This document shows positions 11,820 through 24,472 of a stretch of 64,000 nucleotides of DNA, in pieces. The stretch lies in contig CM064664.1 of assembly GCA_032717465.1 (NCBI GenBank), positions 1,182,969 through 1,246,968 on the forward strand, written 5' to 3'. The DNA is from Coenobita brevimanus. Taxonomy: Eukaryota > Arthropoda > Malacostraca > Decapoda > Coenobitidae. Numbering within the stretch: position 1 is the first letter of the stretch; each line of letters starts with the position of its first letter. The position numbers and the translations under genes were made by a program. Under the pieces are notes generated by a model. It had not been told where the DNA came from. It saw nothing but the letters and a program-made list of their open reading frames with translations, and made no database searches.

Positions 11820-12392
11820 TAACTGATATGAAGTAGCGTGACGGCGAGAGCGTCACTTCTGTCAGGATATGGAGCACAGTGTTATTTTTCTTGGTTATTG
11901 CCTGGGAAAACGCTTACTGCTATGCATGGGGCATCCCCCAGGGTTTGATTTATGTATGTTATGATGAAGGACGACGCTGAACTTCACCGGCCACCTCTTT
12001 GTGCAAGTGAGAGTGTGTGTATATAGAAATGCCAGGGATCCCGTTATTCCCCGAAGACCGTGTGTTCATGGATCACTTACCTAGTCTACTTCCACTATTA
12101 TTTCACGGGTGATAGTAGACTCTACTAGTAGACTTTCTGCTAAGCAGAAAGTGCCCTCACAGAAATAAGGGGGACCCGAATCTGCACAGAACAATGTCTC
12201 TCTCGAGTCTGTGCCTATTGAAACTTCCAGGCACTGCTTTAGCACTGCTACTGGGCATAGATGATGGTGGACAGTACGTATCCTACAGGCTGGGATTGTG
12301 AGAGGAGCAAGCCTGAAGTCTTCCTTCTCGTTTTTTGCAAACGTCCTTGGAGATGGCACTAGGGACACCGCCAATCCATCCTGTGCACACAT
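11820..12392 (-). pseudogene. Tyrosine-recombinase fragment of a DIRS/Ngaro-like retroelement
   Basis: The minus-strand frame 12392-12081 reads VSLVPSPRTFAKNEKEDF, then APLTIPACR, then HHLCPVAVLKQCLEVS, then SRETLFCADSG. The order L.P.P.FLAKNE, IP, then CPV..L..YL matches the middle of the tyrosine recombinases carried by DIRS- and Ngaro-type retroelements, which integrate by recombination rather than with an integrase. The frame then decays: 11820-12080 keeps only a weak SSASSFIITYI-like stretch. I do not see the catalytic R-H-R-Y set, so function is lost. An RNase H relic lies 0.9 kb away on the same strand, in the order expected for such an element (RT-RH then recombinase). Confidence 0.55.
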
Positions 12393-12524
12393 AGTGCATG
12401 CTGGGAACAGGGTATAAATTTAAGACAGTCCCCACCTTGCCTTTTGTCTGCACCAAACTCGATAGAAACTAGAAAGCGCTCACAGATCACATACCTTCGC
12501 CAATACCACTGCCATTAAAAAGGA
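12393..12524. other. Short unassigned spacer
   Basis: No feature is seen between the recombinase fragment and the tandem repeat. Confidence 0.4.
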
Positions 12525-13025
12525 TCCGGATCCGGATATAGGATTCGGTTCTGAATCCACCATAAAATTTAATCAGTTCTTTCTTGGTCCATGGCCCACT
12601 TTTCCACAAAATTTCACTGAAAATAATTGAGAACTTTTGGAGATGTTATGTGGGATACTCCGGATCCGGATTCGGATTCGCCCCTAATTAAACAATTTCT
12701 TCCTTGGCCAATGGCGCATCCTCCACTAAATTTCATCAAAATCCGTTCACAAGTTTCAGAGTAATATTGGATCCGGATCCGTGGATACAGGATCCGAATA
12801 CGACCCCATATTTAATAAAATCTTTCTTGGTCATTGGCGCACCTTTCCACATATTTCATTGAAATTCAATGAGAATTTTTGGAGAATTTTGTATGGGATA
12901 TTCTGGATCCATATCTGGCCCAAAATTTAATCATATCATCCTTCGCCCATGGCCAACAGTTCCACAAAATTTCATCAAAATCTATTCATAACTTTTAGAA
13001 TAATCCTGCTAACACACAGGCAGAA
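12525..13025. repeat. Tandem repeat, about 118-bp unit, four copies, GGATCC-rich
   Basis: Four diverged units are recognised by the phrase TTCTT.CTTGG.C.ATGGC (near 12579, 12697, 12820 and 12932), followed by CC.CC..AATTTCATCAAAAT and a block with GGATCCGGAT words. The last unit ends in an ACACACAGGCAGAATGACAG stretch, then AACATAACCTCCTTG. I recall this consensus as a dispersed repeat in arthropod genomes, but I could not search. It lies between two relics of one DIRS-like element and may have split it. Confidence 0.75.
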
Positions 13026-13273
13026 TGACAGACAAACCAACAAACCAATACAAGGTAAAACATAACCTCCTTGATGGGGCTAATAACAGGACCTGGGCCT
13101 CTGCTATAAAAGGACCTCTCTATTCCGCTCAGAAACTGAGGAAAGCAGTCCAGAGCAATTGCTGGAGGTGGCCCACAATGTTCATAGCATATCGTCCACG
13201 AAATTATGCAGAAGATAGAACCCACTAGGGAAATATCATGCATAAAAATTCAGTGTTGCTCGGAGCTTCTCTG
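13026..13273. other. Transition between tandem repeat and retroelement relic
   Basis: Tail of the tandem repeat followed by AT-mixed sequence without recognisable coding. The first part of the neighbouring minus-strand relic may extend into it. Confidence 0.35.
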
Positions 13274-13960
13274 TTAGGGGTTGGTGAGGCACTCTGTCCC
13301 CAGAGGCAATGGGTTGGGGCTTACTCTTTGCAGCACTCTGGTACTAGAACCAGATTTCTCAAAATCAAGGCTGAAATCGCTAACTACGTTTAGGAGAACT
13401 TTGGTTGCAGGTGAGGGAAACAAGTATATACGTGTCGACTTCATCCAGTCCTCCTCTATCGCATTCGGGCCACTTGTCAGCATACAGTGCACCTTGGGTA
13501 GGTGGAGCAGTAACTACATTTTGTCTTTGGTGACAAAGAGGTTCACCTGCATGTGGCCATACCTGAGAACCAATGAGTTGAATATAACCCTCCAGACAGT
13601 CCATTCAACTGAGGCTAACATAAACCTGGAGTGTGCATTGGCCCTCTGGTTCTTCTCCCAAGAAAATTCTGAGCCGACAAGTACCAACGGGAATGGTAAG
13701 TTAGCCACTGGATTTGTTGTGTCTGTGTCAGGAAGGGCTCAGACCTTGACATGGCATATTATTTCATGCAATGCACCACCAGTTGGTTGTGCTTTTGCAT
13801 TACCCCTAATTCCCTGATATTTAAGTGCTTGACACATTATGTCTATGTCCAAGCACCCAGTTGTTGGTGCCCCATTCATGACAGAATGCCCTCCCAAGTC
13901 TTAGGCATTGGTTACAGTCATAGGAGTCTGGCACTATCCATCATCAAAGTAGTCTCCTGG
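13274..13960 (-). pseudogene. RNase H and linker relic of a DIRS/Ngaro-like retroelement
   Basis: Minus strand. About 13905-13870 reads DLGGHSVMNGAPTTG, resembling the opening of the DIRS-type RNase H (TDAS..GWGG). After frame changes, 13708-13514 reads FSWEKNQRANAHSRFM, SVEWTVWRVIFNSLV and YGHMQVNLFVTKDKM. That order (GE.N..AD.LSR, EW.L...VF, VDLFAT) is characteristic of the segment between RNase H and recombinase in DIRS and Ngaro elements. A further frame shift leads to VHCMLTSGPNAIEEDWMKS and TRIYLFPSP (about 13500-13400), like the DA.S.DW....YAFPP motif. Key residues are mutated (D to N in VNLF) and at least two frameshifts occur, so it is dead. A chance match is unlikely because three motifs occur in order. 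Confidence 0.6.
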
Positions 13961-14461
13961 GGCTGGCAGGGACTGGATGGAGGAAATCTCCTGTGCAACA
14001 TCCTTTCTCCTGGGATCACCTTTATCTCCCGTGATAGGTGGTACTGGCACAACCTGCCAAGTTCAGTGCATGGCTCATCATGTCTTCATGACTTCAGGTT
14101 GGCGTGAACTGTCCTAAACAATTTTCCCGAAGGTAACATGCACTGTCCGGGGAAAAACGAACTCATACTTGCCTGGTGTTCTACTCCAAACCTACTCTGA
14201 TTACTTGCTTCACAGGGATCAACAAAGATTTTCCATATTGATTTTGATGCCGAGCTCCCCAGATGACTTGATTACTCAGCCTGAATTTTCTGGACACTCC
14301 TCCTAAGTGGCTGCTGCAAGAAGCAGCTTGTTGAGATACATTAATACGTTCACCCGCTTTGTCACCACATGATGCACCAACTCCTTTGTTAGTCTAATGA
14401 AGATACGACGAGCTAGGTAAAGACCGATAGGCCAACATGTTGACCGGTGAGCAAGGAAGCC
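13961..14461. other. Unassigned, possibly eroded upstream part of the DIRS-like element
   Basis: Minus-strand translation shows many stops and no motif I can name. Nothing else is recognised. Confidence 0.35.
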
Positions 14462-15253
<792 letters not shown>

Positions 15254-15863
15254 TAGCAAGTCATTTAAACTATTGTTGAAACTGAGATGCGAGTACCAGC
15301 AGTTAGATGACAGTTTCACTGCTCTTCACTGACACTGGGAACTGAATAGGCATGGCCCTATAAGGAACTTTGTAAGAGTCAGTCCATTCCTCCAGGCATG
15401 GCAGGAAGTAGGCTGGTGACAAAGACTACTCTGAGAACATTGCCCCATTCCAAATGTTGTGGTTGTCAAGTTCCCACCTGGCCCAGGAAAAGGAGAGCAT
15501 CATCATCAATGCTGAAACCAGTCGTTGCACAATGCTGTCTTCTTCAGTGGAAGGTACGGCAATTACTTCACCACTGTAGGCGTCTGTGATGGCTGTGGCC
15601 TGATCCCCAGGCTAAAGCAGTGACAGCAGTTCACAGTACTTGCTCAGTGAAAACACTGTGTGCCACATGGGCAAGAAAGACCAAATGAACTTGAAACTAA
15701 TGCTAAATACTGTATTATCCGTCAGGAGAAAACAATGAGTGAGGCCTTGGGAAAACAAGGGAGAGCATCGCATGATGGAAATAGCTTGTCGTGCCAATTC
15801 AGACTGAAAACTATGTGCTGGTGTGCAAGCCACACATTACATACTACACTAGACTAATTATGG
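15254..15863. other. Left flank of the hAT element, unassigned
   Basis: No gene is recognised. The stretch 15640-15800 weakly resembles 24540-24900, on the far side of the hAT element (shared GATGGAAATAGCT.GTC.TG phrase and an AAACACTG/AAAACCAT..TATTATC block), suggesting an older local repeat. Confidence 0.4.
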
Positions 15864-16035
15864 CCTCGGTACAGGGGCGTCATTTGGGGGGGGGCAGCGA
15901 GGGGGGGTCGCCCCCCTAAGATTTCTGAGAGGGCCTCCTAATCAACTACAGTTAATGAAAATAAGTATAAGGTCAACACCGTGAAATTAAAAATAAATTG
16001 TGTTTAGCCTCAGTACGTTTTGAGTGAAATATATC

Positions 16036-16036
<1 letters not shown>

Positions 16037-16123
<87 letters not shown>
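16037..16123. repeat. (GT)n microsatellite
   Basis: About 43 uninterrupted TG dinucleotides inside the left part of the hAT element. Confidence 0.97.
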
Positions 16124-16127
<4 letters not shown>

Positions 16128-16366
16128 ATCACAATAATTTACTAGGTATGTTAAAGGATGTCATTGTGAATATGTTCCTAGCCCGCTGTTCAGTTACCTT
16201 TTTATTGTATTCTGGCAATCATTAATAGTTTTTATTCATCTTAGGAAGTAGCTGCCTGTAGGTAGGAGCCTTTAGAGTTCATTTAGATCAGTGGTTCCCA
16301 AAGTGGACTTTGCTTTACTGGTTGAAGAACTTGAAGCTCTACAGGCATCATCATCCTACATAGTGG

Positions 16367-16370
<4 letters not shown>

Positions 16371-16457
<87 letters not shown>

Positions 16458-16494
16458 TAGATATATATATATATAGATAGATAGATATAGATAT

Positions 16495-16532
<38 letters not shown>
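16371..16532. repeat. (TA)n/(GATA)n microsatellite at a LINE 5' junction
   Basis: TA dinucleotides with two GATA-rich interruptions (about 16420-16455 and 16474-16496), directly followed by the 5' end of full-length LINE-B. With the tracts at 19765 and 21881 it probably represents one TA tract of the hAT element that was split by insertions. Confidence 0.95.
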
Positions 16533-16535
<3 letters not shown>

Positions 16536-16704
16536 CGGAGTAGACTGTAGCACCAGTCGAGCAGGGCAGTACTCCCGAGGTGGATGGAAAGCTGATGACA
16601 GGGAGTGCTGGAGCTCCCGTTTCATCAGCCCTCAGGACTAGTTCCTGACCATCCCCCTTTGCTGAACTTTTTCAGTGTCTCAGATACACAGAGAGTAGGC
16701 CAGC

Positions 16705-18006
16705 ATGCTCTCTAGTACAAATTTCTCTAACTATCTTCACCAAACTACATGCACAGTACACACTACACTTCCTATTCAAAATTACCAAAAATGGCGTCGA
16801 TTAATCAAGCCTCGGAGTCCCCGGGGGGGGGGGACCATAAATGCCCCCGCCATCTGCCCCTCTCCCGGTGACGACTCGAGGTGCCTGGAACCACTGTCTG
16901 ACTCTCTTCTTCTTCATTTCTGCAACATTCGCGGTCTTTCATCTAACTTTCGCTCTGTTGAGCACCACCTCTCCTCCTCTAAACCTCACCTTCTTTTTCT
17001 AACAGAGACTCAGCTGTCTGAGGCAACCGACAGCAAACCCTTTTCTATATCCTCCTACTTTCTCTATACTCATTTCAAAGCCAAAGGTGGCTGTTGTGTA
17101 TATATACGCAACGACTTATCTTGCTCTCGTGTTCCTGAACTTGATGCTTCTGAATTCTCCACACTCTGGCTTCAGCTTTCCTGTCATTCTCTGACTAAAT
17201 ATATCTGTGCTATTTACTTAGCCCCTAATTCTACTGACTATCAAAAATTCTTCGACTATCTTACTTCTACGATGGAACGCATTCTGTCCATTTCTCCTTT
17301 CTCTGAAATCTCCATTCTTGGAGATTTCAATGTTCACCACCACCTTTGGCTCTCCTCTCCTTTCACGGATCCACCTAGTGAACAAGCCTACATCTTTTCT
17401 ATCCTTAATGACCTAGAGCAGCTTGTACAGCACCCTACCTGTATCCCTGACCGCCTTGGAGAGAGCTCCAACATACTTCACCTCTTCCTCACAACTAATC
17501 CTTCTGCTTACTCTGTTAATCTTTTCTCTCCGTTGGGCTCCTCCGATCACAACCTTATTACCTTAACCTGTCCTATCACTCCGGTACGGCCTGTGGACCC
17601 TCCAGGGAAACGTCGTCTGTGGCATTTTGGAGCCGCGGACTGGGAGGCCCTCAGGCTGTACTTCTTTGATTTTCCCTGGAATGATTATTGCTTCCATGGC
17701 CGTGAGCCATCTGAGTGTGCCTTGCGCATTACGGAGGTTATTCTCTCGGGCATGGAAGCAACAAGGAGAAGGCCTACAAAAGGTACCGGAGCCAACCCAC
17801 CCCTGAATCACATCATCTTAACGTTTCTGCCCGGAATCGTGCTAAGTCTGTTCTTCACTCTACTAAAAATAATTTCATCCATACTAAATGCTCTTAACTC
17901 TCCAACTCGAATTCTTCCCGCTCCTTCTGGCACCTTGCCAAAAATCTTTCTAACAACTTTACCTCATCATCCTTCCCTCCTCTTTTCTACTCTGATGGTT
18001 CTGTAG
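16705..18006 (+). pseudogene. LINE-B endonuclease domain (AP-endonuclease-like), frameshifted
   Basis: The apurinic-type endonuclease nicks the target so that its 3' OH primes reverse transcription. Visible motifs are [13 protein letters not shown] (Asn of block 1), LFLTETQLS (catalytic Glu), [29 protein letters not shown] (Asp/Asn) and [10 protein letters not shown] (Asp/His). A conserved linker, [15 protein letters not shown] and DFPWNDYCF, follows. Near 17757 about 90 bp is missing compared with the other LINE-B copies and the frame shifts, so the residues after GMEA are out of frame; the true continuation ([16 protein letters not shown]) lies in another frame and meets a stop at 17895-17897. 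The ATG at 16705 opens the longest frame but is not otherwise supported. Confidence 0.85.
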
Positions 18007-18116
18007 CTATTTCTTCTACTGATAAAGCAGATCTCTTCACACAGACTTTCTCCTCCAATTCCACCTTAGACAATTCCGGTGCTGTTCCTCCATCACTTCC
18101 CCCCTCTGACTTCCTC

Positions 18117-19676
18117 ATGGCTGACATTAAAATTTCTTCAGTTGATGTATTTTCTGCCATCACTGGCCTCAGTACTAACAAGGCATATGGGCCTGATGGG
18201 GTCCCTCCTGTTGTTCTCAAGAACTGTGCTTCTGTGCTTACACCCTGCCTAGGCAAACTCTTTCGCCTTTGTCTGTCAACTTGTACCTTTCCTTCTTGCT
18301 GGAAGTTTGCTCTCATTCAGCCAGTCCCAAAGAAGGGTGACCACTCCCAACCCTCCAACTATCGTCCAATTGCTTTAACGTCCTGTATTTCAAAAGTTTT
18401 CGAGTCAATTCTTAATAGAAAAATTTTAAGGCATCTTTCCTATCACAACCTTCTTTCCGATCGTCAGTATGGGTTCCGTCAGGGATGCTCCACTGGCGAT
18501 CTTCTCACCTACCTTTCAGACTCCTGGTCATCCTCCTTTCGGGACTTTGGCGAAAGCTTTGCCATTGCATTTGACATTTCAAAGGCTTTCGATCGAGTCT
18601 GGCATAAATCTTTAATTTCCAAACTGCCCTCCTACGGTTTCCATCCTTCTATCTGTGCCTTCATCGCTAGCTTCCTTTTTAGTCGTTCTATAGCCGCTGT
18701 TGTAGACGGCCATCGTTCTTCTCCTAGATCTATCAACAGTGGTGTTCCTCAGGGCTCTGTCCTATCACCAACTCTCTTCCTTTTATTCATCAATGATCTT
18801 CTAAGCTGTACATCTAACCCTATCCACTCATACGCTGATGACTCCACCCTTCACCTTTCCATTCGGTTTCCGCAACGCCCATCTCAACAGTTACTTCAAG
18901 AAACAAGGGATGAGGCTATGGCACACCTAATGTCTGACTTGGCTCGTATCTCTGACTGGGGTAAAAATAATATGGTTGTCTTTAATGCATCTAAGACTCA
19001 GTTCTTACACCTATCAACCCGACAAAATCTTCCATAGGTATACCCATTAATGTTTAATAATATTCAGCTTAATCCTGCATCATCCTTGAACATGCTTGGG
19101 GTTTCATTTACTCGGGTCTTATCTTGGAAAGATCATATTACATCTCTTGTAAAATCTGCTTCCAAGAGATTGGGTGTGCTAAGCCGACTCCGCTCTTTCT
19201 TTACCCCTGCACAATTGTTGACTCTATACAGGGGTTTTATCCGCCCCTGTGTGGAGTACAACTCTCATGTGTGGGGAGGCTCCCCACATACAGCTCTTCT
19301 CAATAGGGTGGAGTCAAAGGCTTTTCGTCTCATTAACTCTCCTCCTCTTACTGACTCCCTTCAACCTCTGTCTCTTCGCCGCACTGTTGCGTCTTTATCT
19401 CTTTTCTATCGCTACTTTAATGGTCACTGCTCCTCTGAACTGTCTGCTTGCATTCCTCCACCTCTACGACGGGCGCGTAGCACCCGTCTGGCAGCAAACT
19501 CTCATCCCTTTTCTGTCCAACTCTCTAATGCAAGAGTTAACCGTTACTCCCAGTCTTTCATTTATGCAACAGGTCAGCTCTGGAACTGTCTCCCTCTATC
19601 TGTATTTCCTGCTGCCTATGATCTCCAGTCTTTCAAACGCAGTGTGTCCAGGCATCTCAAAATGATCGGATCTTGA
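18117..19676 (+). pseudogene. LINE-B reverse transcriptase domain, one nonsense codon
   Basis: RT domain that copies element RNA. In order: NKAYGPDGVPPVVLKNC, then PVPKKGDHSQPSNYRPIALT, then ILRHLSYHNLLSDRQYGFRQ, then ISKAFDRVWHKSL (first catalytic Asp), then NSGVPQGSVLSPTLF, then the YADDSTL catalytic pair (about 18829-18849) and WGKNNMVVFNASKTQFL. TAG at 19035-19037 interrupts; the same frame then continues to 19676 with the thumb and a C-terminal RARSTRLAANSHPF region and ends SRHLKMIGS. The frame is shared with the linker upstream of 18117. All catalytic residues are present, so decay is recent, but the copy is not autonomous as read. Confidence 0.9.
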
Positions 19677-19759
19677 ATTTGGCTCTCTATTGTATTTTGT
19701 TTTTCTCTTGGAGGGAACTGTTACTGCGGGCTCATGGCCTTTGGTTCCTTCTTCCTCGC

Positions 19760-19926
<167 letters not shown>

Positions 19927-21878
19927 AATGGATATCAGAGGAAACGTGGGATATGATAAAAAAGAGAGGTGAGGCTAAATTGAGGAGTGAGATGCAATGC
20001 GTTGATGAACGAGAGATTGAATTAGCAAGAGCTGCGTACTGGAGTTTGAATTCAGAAGTAAGAAGGTTAGCTAGGAGAGATAAAAGAAGATGTGTGGATG
20101 AAAAGGTTGCAGAGACTGAAATCCTAATTAACAAAAATGATGGACAGAGTCAAAGAATAGCATATGAATCGATTAGAGAACTGAGTGGTAATGCAGGTAA
20201 ACGCAAGGAAATACCAATTAGAGACAGAGAAGGAAATTTATTGAGCAAAGATGGAGATATTAAAAATAGATGGAAAGAGCATTTTGAGACAGTTCTTAAT
20301 AGACCAATACCACCGGAAGAGGATATACCGTCTGCTCAGGAAGATTTAAATATAGAAACAGGAGAGTTGAGGCTTGCAGAAGTGGAGAAAGCAGTAAAAC
20401 AGTTAAAGAATAATAAGGCACCAGGGGAGGATGGTTTATTTCCGGAAATGTTTAAAGTGGAGGGGGATAGATTAATAATGATCTTGACCAAGCTATTCAA
20501 TAAGATATGGGTGACGGGGTTACTACCATCAGTTTGGAAGAATGGTGTAATTGTTAAAGTTCCGAAGAAGGGAGACCTGAGTGAATGTGGTAATTGGAGG
20601 GGAATCTCTTTGTCACCGATAGCTTTGAAAGTTTTCAGCAGAGTGTTGTTAAATAGGTTGGAGCCGGTGGTTGAGGGTATTCTGAGGGATGAACAGGCTG
20701 GTTTTAGAAAGGGACGTGGTTGCAATGATCAGATCTTTATAGTTAGGCATTTGATGCAGCAAGTTAATGAAATGAGAGTACCGTTAAGTCTTTGTTTTGT
20801 TGATTTTGAAAAGGCTTTTGATAGTGTTTCGAGAGAGTCTATGGGGAAGATCATGAGACATTATGGAATACCAGATGAGTTTGTGAGGGTCATTATGAAC
20901 ATGCATGAGGACACATTTTGTAAAGTGATGGTTGATGGTTGTCTGAGTGATTCGTTTGAAGTCAAGTCCGAGTAATTCAAGGTGGTGTTCTATCGCCTTT
21001 ACTATTTATATTGGTCATTGATTACATTATGAAACGTGTTGGAACAGAAACCGGTGCAGGTATACTTTGGGGAGAGACCAGGAAACTTTTGGATTTAGAT
21101 TATGCAGATGATATAGTTTTGATTTGTGATGGGCCAGAAGAGATGCAGAGAGTGTTGGACTGTTTGGTGAGTGAAGGTCGCAAGGTGGGTTTGGTTATTA
21201 ATTGTGGAAAAACTGAAATAATCAATATGAATATGGAAAATGCGCAGGAATGTGTAATTGGAGGTATGGTTGTAAAGCAAGTTGATAGGTTTAAATATTT
21301 AGGTACTTATTTAGCCAAGGATGGTTCTTTGAACCTTGAATTCGAGGAAAGGTTAAAGAAGGCTAATCAGGCAATGGGAATGCTTAAAAATATTTGGAAT
21401 AATAACAATTTCTCTGTGCATACAAAAATCAAACTTTATAAGGTAATGGTTAGGAGTATCTTAATTTATGGACACGAGTCTTGGTACAGCACAGTGACTA
21501 TGGAAAATAAATTCTTGGTGTTTGAAAATAAAGCACTTAGAAGAATATTAGGAGTTAAGTGGTGGGAAAGGATACCAAATAGTAGAATTAGAGAAATAAC
21601 GGGAGTGCAGCCGATCGATGAATATGTTAGATTCTCACGATGGAAGTGGCTAGGACATGTGTATAGGAGACAGGGAATAGTACGAGGTACACCAGGGTGG
21701 GTGGCACCTGGTAGGAGAGGTAGAGGAAGGCCAAAAGAGACGTGGGTGAGGACAATGAGTCGGGAAGCTGGAGATGAGTGTTGGGGAGATCTTGAGGAGT
21801 TAGCACAAGATAGGATGTGGTGGTGTGAGTTCATCGAGGCCCTATGCATCCCCGAGGGTGCCACAGGAAATGATTGAT

Positions 21879-21880
<2 letters not shown>
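19927..21880 (+). mobile_element. LINE-C: RTE-like retrotransposon, 5' truncated
   Basis: The copy lacks an endonuclease and begins abruptly after (TA)n in the pre-RT linker ([11 protein letters not shown]). It ends GCCACAGGAAATGATTGATTGAT and then (TA)n. Short tandem ends of the TGAT/ATTG type are typical of RTE-like 3' termini. The insertion lies inside the hAT element next to LINE-B. Confidence 0.8.
19953..21877 (+). pseudogene. LINE-C reverse transcriptase, single 1-bp frameshift
   Basis: The first frame, 19953-20975, carries KQLKNNKAPGEDGLFPEM, then VIVKVPKKGDLSECGNWRG, then DEQAGFRKGRGCNDQIF and FVDFEKAFDSVSRES (first catalytic Asp). The frame fails near 20968, where one G appears lost between SEVKS and VIQGGVLSPLLF. 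The second frame, 21011-21877, carries LDLDYADDIVLI (catalytic YADD), FKYLGTYLAKDGS, ILIYGHESW and a C-terminal RRILGVKWWERIPNSRIRE plus WKWLGHVYRRQ block typical of RTE-like proteins. Apart from that frameshift I see no stops over about 640 codons, so this is a young copy. Clade placement (RTE against a neighbouring clade) needs a tree. Confidence 0.9.

Positions 21881-21938
<58 letters not shown>
21881..21938. repeat. (TA)n microsatellite at the LINE-C 3' junction
   Basis: Twenty-nine TA units between the LINE-C 3' end and resumed hAT sequence. Confidence 0.97.
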
Positions 21939-21939
<1 letters not shown>

Positions 21940-21940
<1 letters not shown>

Positions 21941-23805
21941 AGTACCCTTCTCAAACAGCATCAGGCAAGTGAAAGACACCTTAATAGTATGATCGCTTGG
22001 TCTGATGTCAAGGATATTCAGTCAGGGTCCACTCATTCTGTAGCATCTTCTCTATCTTCAGCTAGGTAACAAGAAATTGAGACAACAGGGAACATGTAAA
22101 GTTACTTTTAAGAGTCACTGCATTACTCGGAAAGCGAGGCCTGTCTTTTCGTGGACATAATGAGGGTGGTGATACATGAAATTCAGAAAATATTGTAGAA
22201 ATTCTTCACCTGATTGCTGAATCAAATCCCTCTCTAAAACGAAAGTTAGATCGACCAGAATAAGTTGATATCAGTTGCTGGATGACATATCAAGGGCACA
22301 GTTTGTGCTGAAGCACAAGAAGCCAAGTACTTTTCAGTTATGGTTGATGGAAAGAAAGACTTGTCAAAAAAGAACAGATGGCTATTCTTTTGCGGTACTT
22401 TAGTGAGGGTATTGTGAAGGAACGTGTCATTGGAACCTATTACATGGAAAAGATTGATGCTGCAAGTTTACCTGATTTTATATGCGCTAAAACAACCCGG
22501 TTTACTTTCGTATAGGTGTGTGGCTCAGTGTCATGATGGTGCTAGTGTAATGAGTGGATGCTCTAGCGAGATTCAAGCAAGACTACGGGATAAAATTCCC
22601 CAAGGAGTATACTGTACATACATTGCCATGCACCCAGGCTGAATTTAGTACTGTGCGACTGCATAAAGAATACCAGTGGCCTCTCTTCATTTTTTTAAAA
22701 TTATTAATACACTTTACACATTTATTAAACAGTAACACAGGGAACCAACTTTTCACACAAGCACAGAAAGCAGATCTTCAGGATTTGACATTAGAAAGAC
22801 CTACTGTAAGTAGATGGTCTTGCTATTATAGGTTAATATCAAAGGTTAAGCTTCGCTATGGAAGTTTGCTATCAGTGCATCATACAGTTTCAGAGGGTTC
22901 TGATTCAGAAGCTGCTGCAGAAGCAAATGGACTGTACAAAATGTTAGTCTTTTAGGTTCATAATGGATCTACATATTACTGGCGAAATCCTTAGAGTTAC
23001 CAATAGTTTGTCAGATCAGCTTCAAGCAAAGGAAACCTTACTATCTGAAGTTTGCTCTCTCATACAGTCAACTATTAAGCAACTGCAGGTCTTGAGAACG
23101 GACGAGGCTTTCTCTGATATTTTTGACAAAGCTAAAGATTTTGCTTCAACATATGAGGCAGATACCAAGTTGGAAAAGTCAAATCACTTGAGCAGGCCTA
23201 AGCCTAAGAGAATTCAGAAGGCTTCTACTAAGGAGCTTCTTAAATGATTCAGCTCTAGGGAGAAATGAGGTGAATACTTGTATTGCTCCAAAGACTGAAA
23301 TCAAAAGAACCTATTTTGATAGATTTCTCTCAGAACTTGATATTCGCTTCACACAAAACATGCCCCTAATAGAAGCAAAGAATGCTCTTGATTGCATTTC
23401 CAGAGACTTTCTAGAATATGAGCTCTCTATTATAGTACAGTCTTACAAAGATAAATACATAGATGAAATTCTTCTACTTTTCCAAATATCTGTTGCAAAA
23501 AGATATTTTCTAAGTAAGAGTGAGCAGCCAAAGAATCTGTTTTAATTATATGAACTCAAACAATTAGATTGTGCATTTTCTGAAATAGTGAAAATTATCA
23601 AAATTCTTCTCATCCTTCCAGTAACTACTACAGGCAATGAACGACTTTTTTCAGTACTTAGCTTAGTCAAGACATATCTAAGAACCTCAATGATAAGTGA
23701 TCGCTTTGTGACCTCAGAAAAGGATTATATTAAAAATCTTACCTTTAACACCTTGGTTGATAACATTGCAAAGCAGAGACCACGGAGATATCCACTGTTG
23801 CAGTA
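21940..23805 (+). pseudogene. hAT-family transposase (DUF4371/ZMYM-like), heavily decayed
   Basis: DNA transposase relic in several frames. Recognisable blocks in order: KQHQASERHLNSMIAW (about 21950-22000), AEAQEAKYFSVMVDGKKDLS (about 22310-22365, where the family has a DET/DGT motif with a catalytic Asp), CVAQCHDGASVMSG (about 22517-22556, second acidic region), SEIQARLRDKIPQGVY, then a poorly conserved middle with a probable deletion near 22640. Further on are DRFLSELDIRFTQNM (about 23297-23345) and finally ILPVTTTGNERLFSVLSLVKTYLRTSM (about 23605-23695), the hAT C-terminal dimerisation motif. More than ten stops or shifts are visible. ZMYM- and TTF-type host genes arose from this group, but decay and intact transposon ends argue for a plain transposon. 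Confidence 0.85.
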
Positions 23806-24472
23806 GTTTATTCGTTTTTAATGAAATAAAGATACATAGTTTAATTTTCATTTTCCTTTAATGAATTCTTAAATTAATATACTCTTCTTACGTGAGCCCC
23901 TTCCAAATTTAAAAAACATCTTTTTATTTCTCCCACCTCATAGTGAAGAGCTTAATTTTTCACATTACTTTATATGGTTCATGGTATTTTGGGAGCTAGT
24001 AAGCTAAAAGTTTTCCATTTTTAATTCAGTTACAAGTTTACATCTTTTCATTCTCAGTTTTATATTAATTATTTTTTCATTAGTCTGTAAGAATGAAATC
24101 AGTTTAAGCTTTCACCAATACAAATATTTTGACTGCTGTTTGGTCTGTTATCCAAGATCATTAGCATATAATGTGTATATGTACTTTACCATGAACTTTA
24201 AATTACATATTCAACTTTACATAGAAATACTGCCAATGCTAAAATATCCATTAGTGTGTCTGACAGAAAGTAATTTGTATAACAAATAATTATATACAGT
24301 ATATAATATAATTGATTACTGCTTTAATTCTCTAAATACAGCTTTGCATGTGGTTTCAAAAATGCTCACTCGCCACTCCACCCATGTGGGGAGATGGGAG
24401 TAGGGGGGCCTCCTAAACAGCCTAAGCCCCTCCCCCCTCAAAGGAAATTGAAATGACGCCCCTGCCTCGGTA

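Noticed and set aside
12525..13025. A CRISPR-like array
   Set aside because: The 118-bp units are whole tandem repeats without unique spacers, and the setting is eukaryotic.
13281..13817. Plus-strand frame of 178 codons
   Set aside because: The opposite strand carries ordered retroelement motifs, and this frame has no family features, so it is most likely an antisense shadow.
22424..23806. A host ZMYM/TTF-type gene rather than a transposon
   Set aside because: The frame is broken many times and the region lies within hAT termini with a matching 8-bp target duplication.
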